The notes under the pieces: model-generated
What the model was told of the DNA's origin: nothing
The model's input: the letters and a program-made list of their open reading frames with translations, nothing else
Databases searched by the model: none
Position numbers and translations under genes: made by a program
Source: Bolinopsis microptera
Taxonomy: Eukaryota > Ctenophora > Tentaculata > Lobata > Bolinopsidae
Direction of reading: 5' to 3'
NCBI RefSeq assembly: GCF_026151205.1
Contig: NC_087073.1
Coordinates: 4,487,001-4,547,000, forward strand
DNA: 60,000 nucleotides
In this document: positions 1-11,200 of the stretch, piece after piece
How the letters are laid out: each line of letters starts with the position of its first letter
Position numbering within the stretch: position 1 is the first letter of the stretch

Positions 1-2650
1 TATACAATAATGTTGCCCAGAACTTTATTGCTCTTTGTGAGAGCAAAGGCTTCCTTCAGCATGTCGACTCTCCTACTCACATCTCCGGCGGGACACTGGA
101 CTTGTTATTTACTCTAGGCTGTGTAAGTGACTCATTGTCTGTAACAGATATGATGGTAGAGACAAGCACTGGAACCAGCTCTGATCACTATCTAGTAAGT
201 TTTCAGGTCCCAGTCACATTCGATCTTCATAAAGCTCGTACATATGAAGAAAAAGATGTCAGAGAGCTAAGCAAAATTGACATCGATAAGTTCAGGGAAG
301 ATCTGTTTTGTTCAGAGCTTAACCTTTCTGAATATCAATCCTTAGACGAGGCTGTGAACCTTTATCAAAATGTCCTTGAACAGGTGCTAGACAAACATGC
401 CCCACTTATTACGAAACGATTTACTGCTGAAAAGTCTGATTTTTGGGATAATAAATGTCAAATTGCTGTCAGAGAGAGGAGAAGGGCAAAACGAAAAGCC
501 AAAAAGTATCCAGAGAATGATGAGTTTAAAACTACTCATTTTGAAAAATGTGTTGACGCAGAAATCACTATCAATCGAGCTAGGGATGGCTACTATGATA
601 AACAGCTCAGTTCTTGCAAAGGAGACTCGAAAGGGACCTATAAAGTCATAAATAAACTTTTAGATAAGGAATATGGCTCCAACAAATTGCCAAATGGTGA
701 AGATATCGAAGTGGCTGCCAAACTCAAGACTTTCTTCGATCAAAAAGTAAAGACCATTTACTCTAATATTGAGAAGGAAATTCAAAACACTTCCCTAAAC
801 GGTCAAGGTACCAAGGACTCTACTTCGATAGATAATGCAAAGTGTAGACTTAATCAGTTTAAGGAAGTCTCATTATCAGACCTTGAAACCTTAATTAAGA
901 GTCTTCCCAATAAATCAAGCGTACTCGATGTCATACCAATGTGGCTCTTCAAGAACTGCTTACCCGAGCTTCTCCCAATCATCCATTACATCGTGAATGA
1001 ATCACTAAGAGTCGGAAAGTTTCCCTCTGCCCTAAAAGAAGCATCTATTAGGCCTGGACTCAAGAAACCTACCTTAGATGTTGATGAGCTGAAAAACTAT
1101 CGACCGATTAGCAATCTAACTTATCTGTCCAAAATACTAGAAAAAGTAGTTCATTGCCAATTAAATGAATATGCTGATGTCAACAACCTGTTTTCCCCAT
1201 ATCAATCAGGCTATAGAAAATTCCATAGTTGTGAAACTGCAGTTACCAAAATACATAATGATATTCTAATGATGATTGACAGCAAATCGAATGTTGTGCT
1301 TCTACTCTTAGATCTATCAGCTGCTTTCGACACCATAAACCATAACCTCCTTCTTACGAAACTCAAGAATGCGTATGGTATTACAGAACTAGCACTCAGC
1401 TGGTTACAATGTTACCTTAATAATCGCACATTCAAGGTTAAAGTAAAAAAAGCCACATCTTCTGAAGGCTATCTGGATATTGGTGTACCTCAAGGATCCA
1501 TTTTAGGACCGCTACTGTTCATATTGTATACCAGAGATCTTGAAGAAATTGTCACAAAATATGGTTTCTCGATACATTTGTATGCAGATGACACACAGGT
1601 GTACTTTACTTTTGATGTTCACAGTTCTAATCCTGATTTAACAGCTGTGAAAAATTGCTTTCTGGAGATAAAGCAATGGATGACAGTTAACTTCCTAAAA
1701 CTGAATGACGAAAAAACAGAGTTCATTGATATAGGACCATATGTCAGCCCAATCCAGACAATGGATTTAGGAGACCTCTCAATCTGCCCTGTTAGCAAAG
1801 CCAAGAACCTGGGATTCCTTTTCGATCACCAAATGAATCTGGACTCTCAAATAAATGCTGTCTCCAAAGTATGTTATTTGAATCAAAGGGACTTAGCAAG
1901 AATCGGTTCGAAGCTTTCCCATGACCTAAAAGTTCAGTTAGTTCACTCCAATATCCTCTGTTTCATAGACTACTGCAACTCAGTCTATTATGGAATAACA
2001 GAAAAGAATCTTCATAAGCTACAAAAGATACAGAACAATGCTGCTAGATTTATCTTTGGTCTTTACGGAAAAAAGATACGTGAACCTATCATGCCTTACC
2101 TCAAAAAGCTCCACTTTCTGCCTGTTCGGTTCAGAATTAAGTTCAAAATATCACTTCTGGTCTTCAAGTGTCTTAATAACATAGCCCCTCAGTACTTACA
2201 AGGACACGTCAATCTAAGGGAAGTACGAAGACAAAGTTCCAGACTAGATGATGACTTTTATTTGTTGAAAGTTCCTCCTGCTCCTCATTTCAGACGAACA
2301 GATGCTGCATTTATGTTTTGTGGACCAAAAATTTGGAATGAATTACCCTACTCAGTGAGATCATTATCATCTGTAGAATGTTTTAAAAATGCCCTAAAGA
2401 CGTTTTATTTCCAACTAGCTTTTGATAATATTTCTAATATTTGTCCATAATGTCTGAACTGATATGAAAGTGCATAATTTTGGTAACTTCATACAAATAT
2501 TTGTTCATAAAATCTGAACTGTTTAAAAAGTCCATAATCTTGCTATTTCAACACTAAGTCTCGCTTGAATGACTTTAATGTACATCTTTGTTGGGTATAT
2601 TTTAATGTCGAAGCGTGTAATAAATGTTAGAATTTATTTATTTATTTATT
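1..2650 (+). mobile_element. L2/CR1-type non-LTR retrotransposon, 3' portion
   Basis: The window opens inside a LINE. The reading frame is open from base 3, carries the end of an endonuclease domain and a full reverse transcriptase, and stops at 2450. A 200-bp 3' UTR follows and ends in ATTT-type short repeats at about 2634-2650, a typical tail for CR1/L2 elements. The tail abuts the first base of the duplicated block, so this insertion marks or hides the 5' breakpoint of copy A. The 5' end and left target-site duplication lie outside the window. Confidence 0.9.
3..2450 (+). CDS. LINE ORF2: endonuclease (C-terminal part) plus reverse transcriptase
   Basis: Target-primed reverse transcription enzyme of a LINE. 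The frame is open from base 3, so the true start is upstream. The first ~65 codons contain the end of an APE-type endonuclease, with THISGGTLDL and the catalytic-type SSDHYLV block near 175-195. RT motifs follow in order: NYRPISNLTYLSKILEK near 1097-1147, DLSAAFDTINH near 1312-1342, GVPQGSILGPLLF near 1483-1521, and the active-site YADDTQVYF near 1580-1606. A long C-terminal domain follows. The motif wording matches the L2/CR1 group. There are no internal stops over 816 codons, so the copy is young or still under constraint. An internal TTG at 102 is not a real start. Confidence 0.9.
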   Translation, partial: YNNVAQNFIALCESKGFLQHVDSPTHISGGTLDLLFTLGCVSDSLSVTDMMVETSTGTSSDHYLVSFQVPVTFDLHKARTYEEKDVRELSKIDIDKFREDLFCSELNLSEYQSLDEAVNLYQNVLEQVLDKHAPLITKRFTAEKSDFWDNKCQIAVRERRRAKRKAKKYPENDEFKTTHFEKCVDAEITINRARDGYYDKQLSSCKGDSKGTYKVINKLLDKEYGSNKLPNGEDIEVAAKLKTFFDQKVKTIYSNIEKEIQNTSLNGQGTKDSTSIDNAKCRLNQFKEVSLSDLETLIKSLPNKSSVLDVIPMWLFKNCLPELLPIIHYIVNESLRVGKFPSALKEASIRPGLKKPTLDVDELKNYRPISNLTYLSKILEKVVHCQLNEYADVNNLFSPYQSGYRKFHSCETAVTKIHNDILMMIDSKSNVVLLLLDLSAAFDTINHNLLLTKLKNAYGITELALSWLQCYLNNRTFKVKVKKATSSEGYLDIGVPQGSILGPLLFILYTRDLEEIVTKYGFSIHLYADDTQVYFTFDVHSSNPDLTAVKNCFLEIKQWMTVNFLKLNDEKTEFIDIGPYVSPIQTMDLGDLSICPVSKAKNLGFLFDHQMNLDSQINAVSKVCYLNQRDLARIGSKLSHDLKVQLVHSNILCFIDYCNSVYYGITEKNLHKLQKIQNNAARFIFGLYGKKIREPIMPYLKKLHFLPVRFRIKFKISLLVFKCLNNIAPQYLQGHVNLREVRRQSSRLDDDFYLLKVPPAPHFRRTDAAFMFCGPKIWNELPYSVRSLSSVECFKNALKTFYFQLAFDNISNICP

Positions 2651-2807
2651 ATTTTAATTTGTGAGTTATCTAAATAACTTTGCTCGCTGGTAAGTGGCAG
2701 TAGAAATTTTCACATAGTTAATACAAATCTGATAGGTTCCAGCAACACCAGTAAAAGTTGATTACCTAAAGAAGCTACCAGTAGATATCACTATCTTGCT
2801 TCTACAG

Positions 2808-3897
2808 AAATACATATCTCCGCCGGATTTACTCAGGTAAAGTTGCCACCAGTATTCTATTCTTTGTCTTTCTACTTTTGTTCCACGTTGTATAAAGACT
2901 ATAAAGTGAGTGATTCTATGTAGCCTTTCCATGAATACCAATGATCTGGTTTCTAACTAATATTTATTATACAGTGTCCGGGGAGTGTGTAAGTACTACC
3001 AGATGTTATGTGATTTGAAAGTTGTGAAACGGCGCTGGAAAGAACACCTCACCGTGGAGAAACTCAACTTTATCAACAGAGGAAAGGTAAGTCTTAGTGT
3101 GTAAGAGTGAGGTATCTCACTGACTAATCATACTTGATGCCGTGTTATTACTGTTAATTGTGTTGCGCTTGTATATAAATCTTTTAACTACCTAAAAATT
3201 TAAAACCTTACATAACAGTTCACATAACCTTCAGGAGAACAGTAAAGTTACCCCGTTACCGCTGACAAGGAGAATGTCTAGGAGTAAAGGTCCTCTCAGC
3301 CCCATCCAACCTGCCCCCTCTGCTTCCTCTCCCGCCTTCAGATGGGGCTCCTCCCCCAAAACCCCCGTCCAGCACACACCATCCAGCCTAGCTCGACAAC
3401 GTCCCCAAAGTCCGGATCTTCTTCCCAAACCTCGCACCATATGTCGGCGTTCAAACCCACCTCCCTCGCCTCTTGCATCACGCTCAACTCGTCAATCAGC
3501 TGCACTGCGCGGCACTCAAGCTGCTGCACTGCGCGTCACTCCTCAAGCTGCTCCGACTCCGTTATCTCGTCCCCCTCCTCTTCGACACCCTCATAAACGG
3601 GCTCCCTCGGCTCGGGACATCAAATCAGACGACCTGCTGCCCACTCCTGAGAAAATAACCCCGAGTAAACGTAGTGTGGACGGTAAGAAGAAGAGGGGTG
3701 ATGTGAGCAGGACCCCGTTTAGAACTCTAAACATGGGAACACCCAACTCCAATTCTTCCAGTAAGACAAGTCTCAGCTCCACTACCAGTCTCGTGACTCC
3801 TGATTTCAGGACAGAACACGCACACATTACTCCTGAGTTTAAGGTTCCTAGCTACTCAATCAACTCCAAATCTAGACAGCGTCTCAAACGTCTCTGA
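2808..3897 (+). CDS. Gene 1 copy A: proline/serine-rich basic protein, last three exons
   Basis: This is the 3' part of the gene seen complete at 54065-55857. Exons are 2808-2836 (29-nt microexon), 2975-3086 and 3235-3897, each with AG/GT borders, and the phases match copy B. The two 5' exons of copy B are missing here; the LINE at 1-2650 lies where they should be. The last exon encodes a disordered, strongly basic tail with many SP and TP sites and ends in KSRQRLKRL. Against copy B I see four silent changes, one Leu/Pro change and one codon missing in the Gln-Ala repeat, and no disruption. Without exons 1-2 it is either a truncated duplicate or a gene whose start lies left of the window. The family is not recognised. 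Confidence 0.7.
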
Positions 3898-3923
3898 GAT
3901 TTAGTGAGCCTTAAATAGTGAGC

Positions 3924-3929
3924 AATAAA
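3924..3929 (+). terminator. Polyadenylation signal AATAAA, gene 1 copy A
   Basis: AATAAA lies 26 bases after the gene 1 stop codon. It is conserved in copy B at 55884-55889 with the same spacing. Confidence 0.5.
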
Positions 3930-4860
3930 ACGAACCATGTTCAGCCGATCTTTGAAGAGACATATATATCGATTCGTCTGGGAAGAACGTTTAAAAATAC
4001 GTTCTATAAGTTGCATAATTATATCTCGATTTTGTTATGATGGTTGTGTTGTGGATCTTTTACTACGACTCTATTCAGCTGGCTGAATAATGGGTTTATA
4101 TTTTCATAACATTGTTAAAGCACTGTAAACGAGGATGTAAGTTGAGTGTTTTCATGACATTCCAATTTCATCGGATGCTTAGATTTTAAAATACCTCAGG
4201 CTGAGCCTCTGAAGTATTGTTGTTTTGCTGTAAAATTGGATTTAACTTTAACTTGGAGAGTGAAGATTATTCTAATTTAACTTGAATATCATTATATTGA
4301 CTATATTCTGTTGTTTTTTGAAGTTGTGTTTATACCCTGTGAAATTTTCTGTAAACTGACACGATATTGAACATTGTTATTGTATTTTATATTTGATATT
4401 ATTTGTCATTAATTGAACTGTAGTTTAACTTATATTATCAAAACTTAAGTCCCAAACTGTTGCACTACACAAAAGATTAATAGAACGATAAAATGTTTAA
4501 TTTCGAATACATTTTAAATCCAATAAGCTATCAAAGCATCACGAACACCCCTCGCACCCTCATTTGAAGCAATCACAAAACCGAGAATATATTACAGTCC
4601 GGACAAGATGCCAGCCACTCCGCAGGCAATATCGGGACCACGTGACCTCGTTACCACTACTTCTTGACAAGTGGAGAAGCAATAAAGGCAACTGTTCTGA
4701 CAGTACGAGGTAGTTTATTGCAGGCACAGTATTCCTCCTCTAGTCCTCTCGCTCTCACATACGTCCTCCTCACTTTCTCGTTGTTAATTAGTTGCCACAA
4801 AACCGATTAGATAGTCCTTATGGCAGTGTGGTACGAGTGAAAAGCTGATCAGTAGGGATT

Positions 4861-6343
4861 ATGGGTACGTCAAATTTAGTTGTTTCGTTCATTTTCATTG
4901 CTTTATTTGAACTTTACTGTGTTCTAGAATATTGTAGAATTCTAGAATCCTCGTATTTAGCGTAGCCGCAAATTAGTTGTATATGAGATCCATGAGGAAT
5001 CGCCGTGATGACACAAATGTAGTCGTACAATTACTACAGTCCATTGCTTACGATGGCACCATAATTTCTATGGAATTCGTGAATGGCATTCAGCCATGAA
5101 TATATATAATAACATCTATAAACAAAAGAGCACCTAAAGAGGCTCAGCAAAGTGCTGGCCTATTTACGCTTTAGAAGACTCATTCGTTCAATATGTCTCA
5201 AAGTAAATAAACTCCTCCATCCTACTCTATCTCTTGCTAAGTTCACTAAGTTGGTAAAATCATCTTCGTTTTTCAAATAAATTTGTCTCTTAAATAGGTC
5301 CTTTTTCACAATAATATCATACAAATTAGTCCTGTGTCTACCCACTCGTCCCTTTAGCGCACGAATATATGCTACCATAATACTGAGGAGTGATATAAAA
5401 ATTGATTCAATGACTTTATTATTAATATTATTGATGCCCTAATTCCATCATCCATGGACACCATTTAGCAGTCACCAAGTAAAACGATGGAATTGAAAAC
5501 ATTCATGTTTCATTAGTTGTACTACTATTACTAATAGTAATATCTCGTCATCAAATAAAATACTCGTGTTGAGTTGCAGAGCTTGCTGATTTGCAACTAC
5601 AGACTGCAGAATGCAGATGGAACCAATACCATTACCAATGTCCAATACCATACCAATACCAAAGGATGCATTTGATTTGGAAGCATGATTGATACCCTCT
5701 GATTCAGTCATCTGATGTTAAGATAGGCCGACACGCGTGGTACATAGCGATGCCTGTAAATTGTCGAGAGACGTTATTAAACTGAACAGATAGTAGTTGA
5801 CATATTGAAGGTTACGTTACTTAGTGCACATAGCATTGCACACATTGGCGACGTCCGTTACTGATGGTGCGATTGTAATATTTTAAGCACCATAACTGCT
5901 GCGAACTCTCATTTATCACTGCTAGGCTTCGGATCACCAGATCGCTTCTTATTTGGAATCGTACGCCAACAAATTGAACCTATTAACTTGACTTACTTGA
6001 CTTATGGCAGCTTCACAGTCCGACTCCGAGTCTCTATGAATATGATCTGTCTCCAAAGCTTTCTGTCCGCCATGGCGCGCCATAAGGTGTTCTTGAGTCC
6101 GGTGTCATTTCTTAATCTTAGGTTGTCGACGAAAGTGAGATTATTAATCAGTTCATAAAATCATTTTTTTATTAAATAGATCGGATGATTGCTGACATTA
6201 CTTTTCAGATTTCGTCAAGCTGTATAAACCAAACGCGAAAATACTTAGTAAAGTAGGTCAAAGTAAACCTAAAACAAAAAGAAAAGGAAAAAACGGTGGT
6301 TTAAGACCGGCTGCTGACCCAGAGTCCTCTAGCTCTGATGGAG
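4861..6343 (+). CDS. Gene 2 copy A: first two coding exons of a predicted membrane protein
   Basis: Exon 1 contributes only ATGG (4861-4864) before a strong donor, GTACGT. The next exon, 6209-6343, supplies the rest of codon 2 and reads MDFVKLYKPNAK, then a lysine-rich stretch, and ends in SSSSDGG before another GTACGT donor. Phases agree (1 to 1). The 135-bp exon is identical to that of copy B (58603-58737). The duplicated block ends 93 bp after this exon, so the remaining exons, including the transmembrane one, are absent here and this copy is truncated. The four-base first exon is inferred from phase and position, since no other in-frame start is apparent. Confidence 0.55.
5106..5370 (-). 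mobile_element. 5'-truncated LINE fragment with 8-bp target duplication
   Basis: Copy B has no sequence here, which gives an exact empty site. The insertion is flanked by GAATATAT at 5098-5105 and 5363-5370. On the minus strand it encodes the C-terminal end of an RT protein (GRVGRHRTNLYDI, then DRVGWRSLF). This matches the end of the LINE at 17137-18820 (GRIGRHQCNIFK, then NRQLWRNLF), so the two belong to the same or sister families. The 3' end lies on the left and is AT-rich. Confidence 0.88.
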
Positions 6344-6436
6344 GTACGTTTTATTTACGCAATTTGTCGTCCCTAAACCATTTCTATATTCGGAACAAAT
6401 ATATTTCCTTGAAATTTTAATTAAGTTCAACAATCA

Positions 6437-9400
6437 TTTTGGCTTCTGCCGTTGTGGTTTATTTATATTTTATATTTTAGATTTTAGAGCTTTTAATCAG
6501 TCTCAATTTATGGTTACTTGAACACAATTGATAGAGTCGTATAATAAGCCTTCAAATATAATAATACTTCCATTAATTCATTAAATAGATACCTTCGGAG
6601 ATAAGGTTCATATATTGAGAGTCTTTTTATATTTCCGATTTGAATTGAACTTGTAGCTTATTTGAGAGCTACGTCGAATTGTAACTTGTTGCTATCGCAA
6701 CTAAAATTCAGATATAGTCGGGCAGTGTTGTTACCGTTAGGACGCATCGAAACACGGCTTCTAGATCGCCGATGCGTGGCCTCGTTAATGCTCAATTGAA
6801 ACTAATCAACACGGAACTATGTACCCTATATCATTTGAAGGTCCGTATATTTTGAAAGTTTTTCCGGACTAATGACCAACACCCTGGATCATTTGAGTAG
6901 ACCCGTTATCGGTGTTTTATATTTTGAAAGTTTCACTGGACTAATGACCAAAGTCACTGTAGCTGTGCCTTCTAAGAGTTTTACGGGTTAATTCAATTAA
7001 CTGTTTCAATCCGTAAAATAAATTTGACTTGGAGGTATACTAAAACTTTGAGTTCTCAAGAGAAATGGATTCGACAAATTCAGCCAAATGAACGGAACTT
7101 TAGCAAAGAACCACCTATAATTAAAGAGTCTTGTTGGTCCATTTTGCATGTATTTTTTTTTGCTGGTACTGGGTTTTACCTTTTTACAAGTACAAGTAAT
7201 CGGGATGAGGAACATGGCTACTCTTTCAAAGGATTAGTCAGTTTATTCTACCTAGCTACATTACTGGAAGGAGTAGGATCTAAATCGTTGGATCACTGAA
7301 ACTCGCGGAAGTAGAAACTGTGACAGTAAATCTGAGTTTTCAGTTGAACGTTCAAAAAAGCCAGTGTAATGAAGTTCAGTTTCAGTAAAATAACACATTG
7401 ATAATTTGTATTCCTTGCGTATCCCGACTACCGATAATCATTTTAGTACGTTTCTGGATAACAGGAAGATATGGTGGAGTTGAAGAGCGATCATATCCGA
7501 TCGCAAGTCTGTTATCAAGCGCAGGTGAACTTCTGGACAAACTAATCGAAAAAAAAAAAGCCCAGGGGTTGGAATCCATGCACTCCCCCGTTTCAAGACC
7601 GCTGTTCAGACACGTCCAAGCTGAGATGAAGTCATTTTATTTTTACCAGTCAAGCTCGTGTGACTTAAAAACTTGCACATGTGTTGCAGGAAGAAGAATT
7701 AAAAAAAAGGTTGTACGAATGGGTGTATCGGAAGGGATCGCAGTAGGAATGAGCTCATCTTTGGTTTGAAGGGAGACTGAGGAAGAGGAACTGTGCCAAT
7801 AAAAGTTACCGGTGATTTTTAGCAGATTGAAGCAAAACACGTTTTGAAGCTATCTGGGTTGGGAGAAAATCAGCCAACAAGATAGACCAGTCAAAGTTTC
7901 GCTAGATAATTCTAACTTACCGTAATCAGATATTTAGTAAATGCCAAAAAAAAGCTGAGCCTGGTGAAGATCATAAAGACTGTTTTCATCGCTCCAGATC
8001 GATACTTGAGAGATCGAAGTTATCCATAAGCCGGTTGGTTTGGAAATAAAAAGATAGGCTAACGCAGGCATGGGCTCCACCGTGTAGGTTCGGGTGGGTG
8101 GCACCCACCAAAGGGTGAAAAAACGATTTGAAAAATGTTTCGCCACAAAAATTGTCAAATTTTGTATTAAACTAAGGGGGTTCAATTGACTTCTGTAATC
8201 AATTGGGACTGTTTGGAGATATTTAAAAATTGTTTAGGAGAGTAAAACTTCCAAAATTTGCCAGGGAGGCCTTCCACCCCCCCCCCCCCCACCGTGCGCA
8301 AGCTGCACCTACCCAAAGATTTTGAGCTGGAGCCATGCCTGAGCCAAAGGAAGACACAAAAAAAAAAATTATTATTCAGAATGGTAATATTTGTAGTGAG
8401 GCAAGATGATAGTGAGTGATACATAATTAATGAGTTGATATACGTCATAAGTTTTTAATTTTGATTGTTGATATAAGCGTATAAACATAATTTATTTCAT
8501 TTGTCTTGGACGGGACATACACACAGATGCTAAGTTTATGGTCGGGTATATCATGGAAGGACAAGGTCCAGCATATAAACTTAGGTATGGTTAGTCTTAC
8601 AAGGGCTGTCAAACAAGTTACGAAGCAGGAGACTAAAAATGGCGTGACCCTGCATCAGACATCTGAGCTCTTGCCAGTGATGTAGTCTTTATGAAACTAT
8701 GCATGTAGGGCACAGCAGCCGACCAAGACAAAGCTATAGTCTATGTTATGAAGGAAATGACAAACTCCCCAAAGGAGACACTGAGAACTCTGCTGCGGGA
8801 CAGGGCAATTAAGTTCTTTTACCCACCCCTCCCCCGCCCCCCCCCCCCCCAACACAGTGTTAGATCGGACTTAGGTTTCCGACAAGCTAGTAAGTATTAC
8901 ATTCATTTTCATTAATAACCTGCATAGTTGAAAGTTGATTGATGTAGTTTCGGGATACAACAGGGCGTCGTTCAACTCCACTCATTTGTTCAAGCTGGAA
9001 TGTAGTATTGTTTTAGTGTTGGTTTTGTGTCATGTACACTCTCTCATCAAAGGTTACAACTATACAAGCATCGATAAACATCATTTAACAAAGATTTTTG
9101 AAACAGACTTAAGATTCAGTTAAATTACATTTTTCAGATACATTTGTGAAATGAAAACATTGTCAGCCTGTATTTAATTTATTATAATAATTATGGTAAT
9201 TTAGTAAAAAATCAAAACCATTTGAGTTTTCAATTGTTAATCAAAATTAATGTCGATCTAAATTCGTTTTAATCTGCATGGCTGTGAGCGGATCGAAGTC
9301 TTTTAACACACAAGCTTCTTAACACACAAGCTTCTTTCATCAAGAATGATTCTTGAAGTGGATTCGGCATTGTAACACAGAGTCTTAGTCTGTCGTTAGG

Positions 9401-9879
9401 CTGTTCTGGGTCCATAAACATGTCACCTTCTTTCTAATGGTCGATTGTCACGATTTGTCAGCAACATAAATTCAGAATTTTGCAGACAGATAATTATTTG
9501 AATCTACTTGAGATTGAAATGCGCTTAAATAACAAGCAATAGTATGTAACTAAACAATACATATTGTAGTTTGGACTTACTTCTTTGAAACAATCAAAGA
9601 AGGGGGAGCTAAGGGAATTGATTGCTCAACCGAATGGATATCTTTCATTGAATTTAATGCCAGCATCATACAATTTATTCCAAATTAGTGAAGGATGAGG
9701 GGTTTAATCAGCATTCCTGAATTTACTTATTAAACTATTTATAAATTCAAAATCATGGTTAAGAAGATAGCAAGCACATAATCTGTATTATTTACATGCT
9801 CTATTTTTATGTTTACTGAAGAGTGCCTTTTACAATATTCCAACTTTGTGGTTTAGATTATTTATTAATTCAAAATCAT
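6437..9879. other. Non-coding stretch, no supportable gene
   Basis: There is no coding exon I can defend. Open frames near 7024-7299 and 7398-7769 are short, lack family motifs and lack convincing splice partners. Visible features are an imperfect direct repeat around 6831-6950 built on ATTTTGAAAGTTT and GGACTAATGACCAA, poly-C runs near 8276-8290 and 8834-8850, and a 16-bp doublet at 9305-9335. The rest is AT-rich unique-looking DNA. Confidence 0.6.
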
Positions 9880-10671
9880 TTAACTTTTGGATCTCAACAG
9901 ATTTTATAGAGGTGGAACGCTTGGCTTAGATAATTTTGAATCTTACAAGAAAACTTTTGTTCCTTTAGCATTCTGCCGAAAATTGCAAAGGCACATTCTG
10001 GTAGGTGACTTTAATTTGGCTTCGATTTCCTGGCCAGATGGATCAGTCATCTTTGCCAGCTACATTCTAGCTTTGTATAATTTTCTCACTGCTGACTCGG
10101 GACATACACAACTTATTAGCTCCCCTATCACCCAAGTCAGGCAAACACCTTCGTATCTTGTGTTCACTAAATTCAAAACCTTATTAAGAATGTTAATGTT
10201 TTAGATCAAAAAACGAAATGTGTATGGTCCGACATTTTGGTATCCCCCCCCCCCAACATTTGACATTGTTATTAAGACCAAGTATATTAAGCAGCTAAAA
10301 AGAAGATCTTTAATTATCGTAAAGGTAATTTTAGGGGCCCTGAATTCTGAGTTAATTTAGCTCGATTGGGATAGGTATATTTGTGTTGTAATAGATCCTT
10401 ATTCTTGCTGGAGTCCGGATCAGAGAGTTCTCTGGCAGCCTGTGACCGATGGATCCCTAAAAAGACCATTAAGTCTCAGTTCCAGCCCCCATGGTTTGAC
10501 TCCGAATGTGATGTCTCTACGAAATAAGGAGAAATGGAGAATAAGGCATAAGGGGAAGCAACTCTGAGGTCTCATAAACAAAAGTTTCGTGCATTTCGCA
10601 CAAAATTTAAAAAATTTATGGGACGAAGAATGAGATCATTTGTGAATATTGTCATTGTTTGCTCGACAAAA

Positions 10672-10975
10672 ATCCGTTTTTCAGCCACATTTCCGAAAAT
10701 AAGCCTTTTAGGGTATATGTTGCTTCATCAGTTGTATATAAATGTGGCTATTAGGCACATTTTGGTGTATCAGAATAGTCTCTACGACCTTCCTAGGCGG
10801 AAATGCCAAAAATCACGGAAATTATGAACTGCGTCAAGCCAAAAACCGTTTTTTCGGCCATATTTCCGAAACAAAGCATTTTAAGGTATATGTTGCTTCA
10901 TAAGTTGTATATAAATGTGGCTATTAGGCACATTTTGGTGTATCGGAATAGTCTTTAAGACCTTCCTGGGCTGAA
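10672..10975 (+). repeat. Two direct copies of a ~130-bp non-coding unit (third to fifth copies at 20340-20775)
   Basis: Units at about 10672-10800 and 10846-10972 share GTATATGTTGCTTCAT, GTTGTATATAAATGTGGC and TATTAGGCACATTTTGGTG almost exactly. The same unit, on the opposite strand and more diverged, recurs three times inside the TIR element of dynein intron 1. The sequence sits within the broken LINE and replaces its EN-RT spacer. Confidence 0.75.
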
Positions 10976-11200
10976 ATACAATAATTCGAGTGACCGCTAA
11001 ACCCTGAAAAAGGGTGTGGCCGAAAACGCCCTCATTGCATGTATTTCAACCTTGCCATGAAGTCTAAATGTTTTAAGAATCATCTAGAGAGGTGATAACC
11101 GTTGAGAAATCGCTTTTAACACGAAAAGCTAACGAGATAGCCTTTTAGAACGGTTGGGATCCGACTAAAGACTGCATTATACGCTGCGTGTTCTGATCTG

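Larger units (their letters stand above)
2651..6436. repeat. Duplicated block, copy A (partner 54608-58831)
   Basis: About 3.8 kb is nearly identical, in the same orientation, to 54608-58831. The match starts at the LINE tail near 2650 and ends at 6436, after the shared string TTAAGTTCAACAATCA. Beyond that point the two flanks are unrelated. Copy A carries a LINE fragment at 5106-5370 that B lacks; B carries a foldback transposon at 57404-58120 that A lacks. Both copies hold the same exons of genes 1 and 2 with intact frames. This may be a true tandem-type duplication about 52 kb apart, or two haplotypes joined in the assembly. Confidence 0.92.

Noticed and set aside
3231-3827. Long antisense and alternative-frame ORFs over gene 1's last exon (also at 55188-55802)
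   Set aside because: GC-rich, proline-coding DNA leaves other frames open by composition. The sense frame has matching phases, a conserved codon indel and a poly(A) signal.
7024-7769. Possible genes at 7024-7299 and 7398-7769 with a hydrophobic stretch
   Set aside because: Start codons are weak, no family motif is visible, antisense frames are equally long, and there is no splice partner of matching phase.
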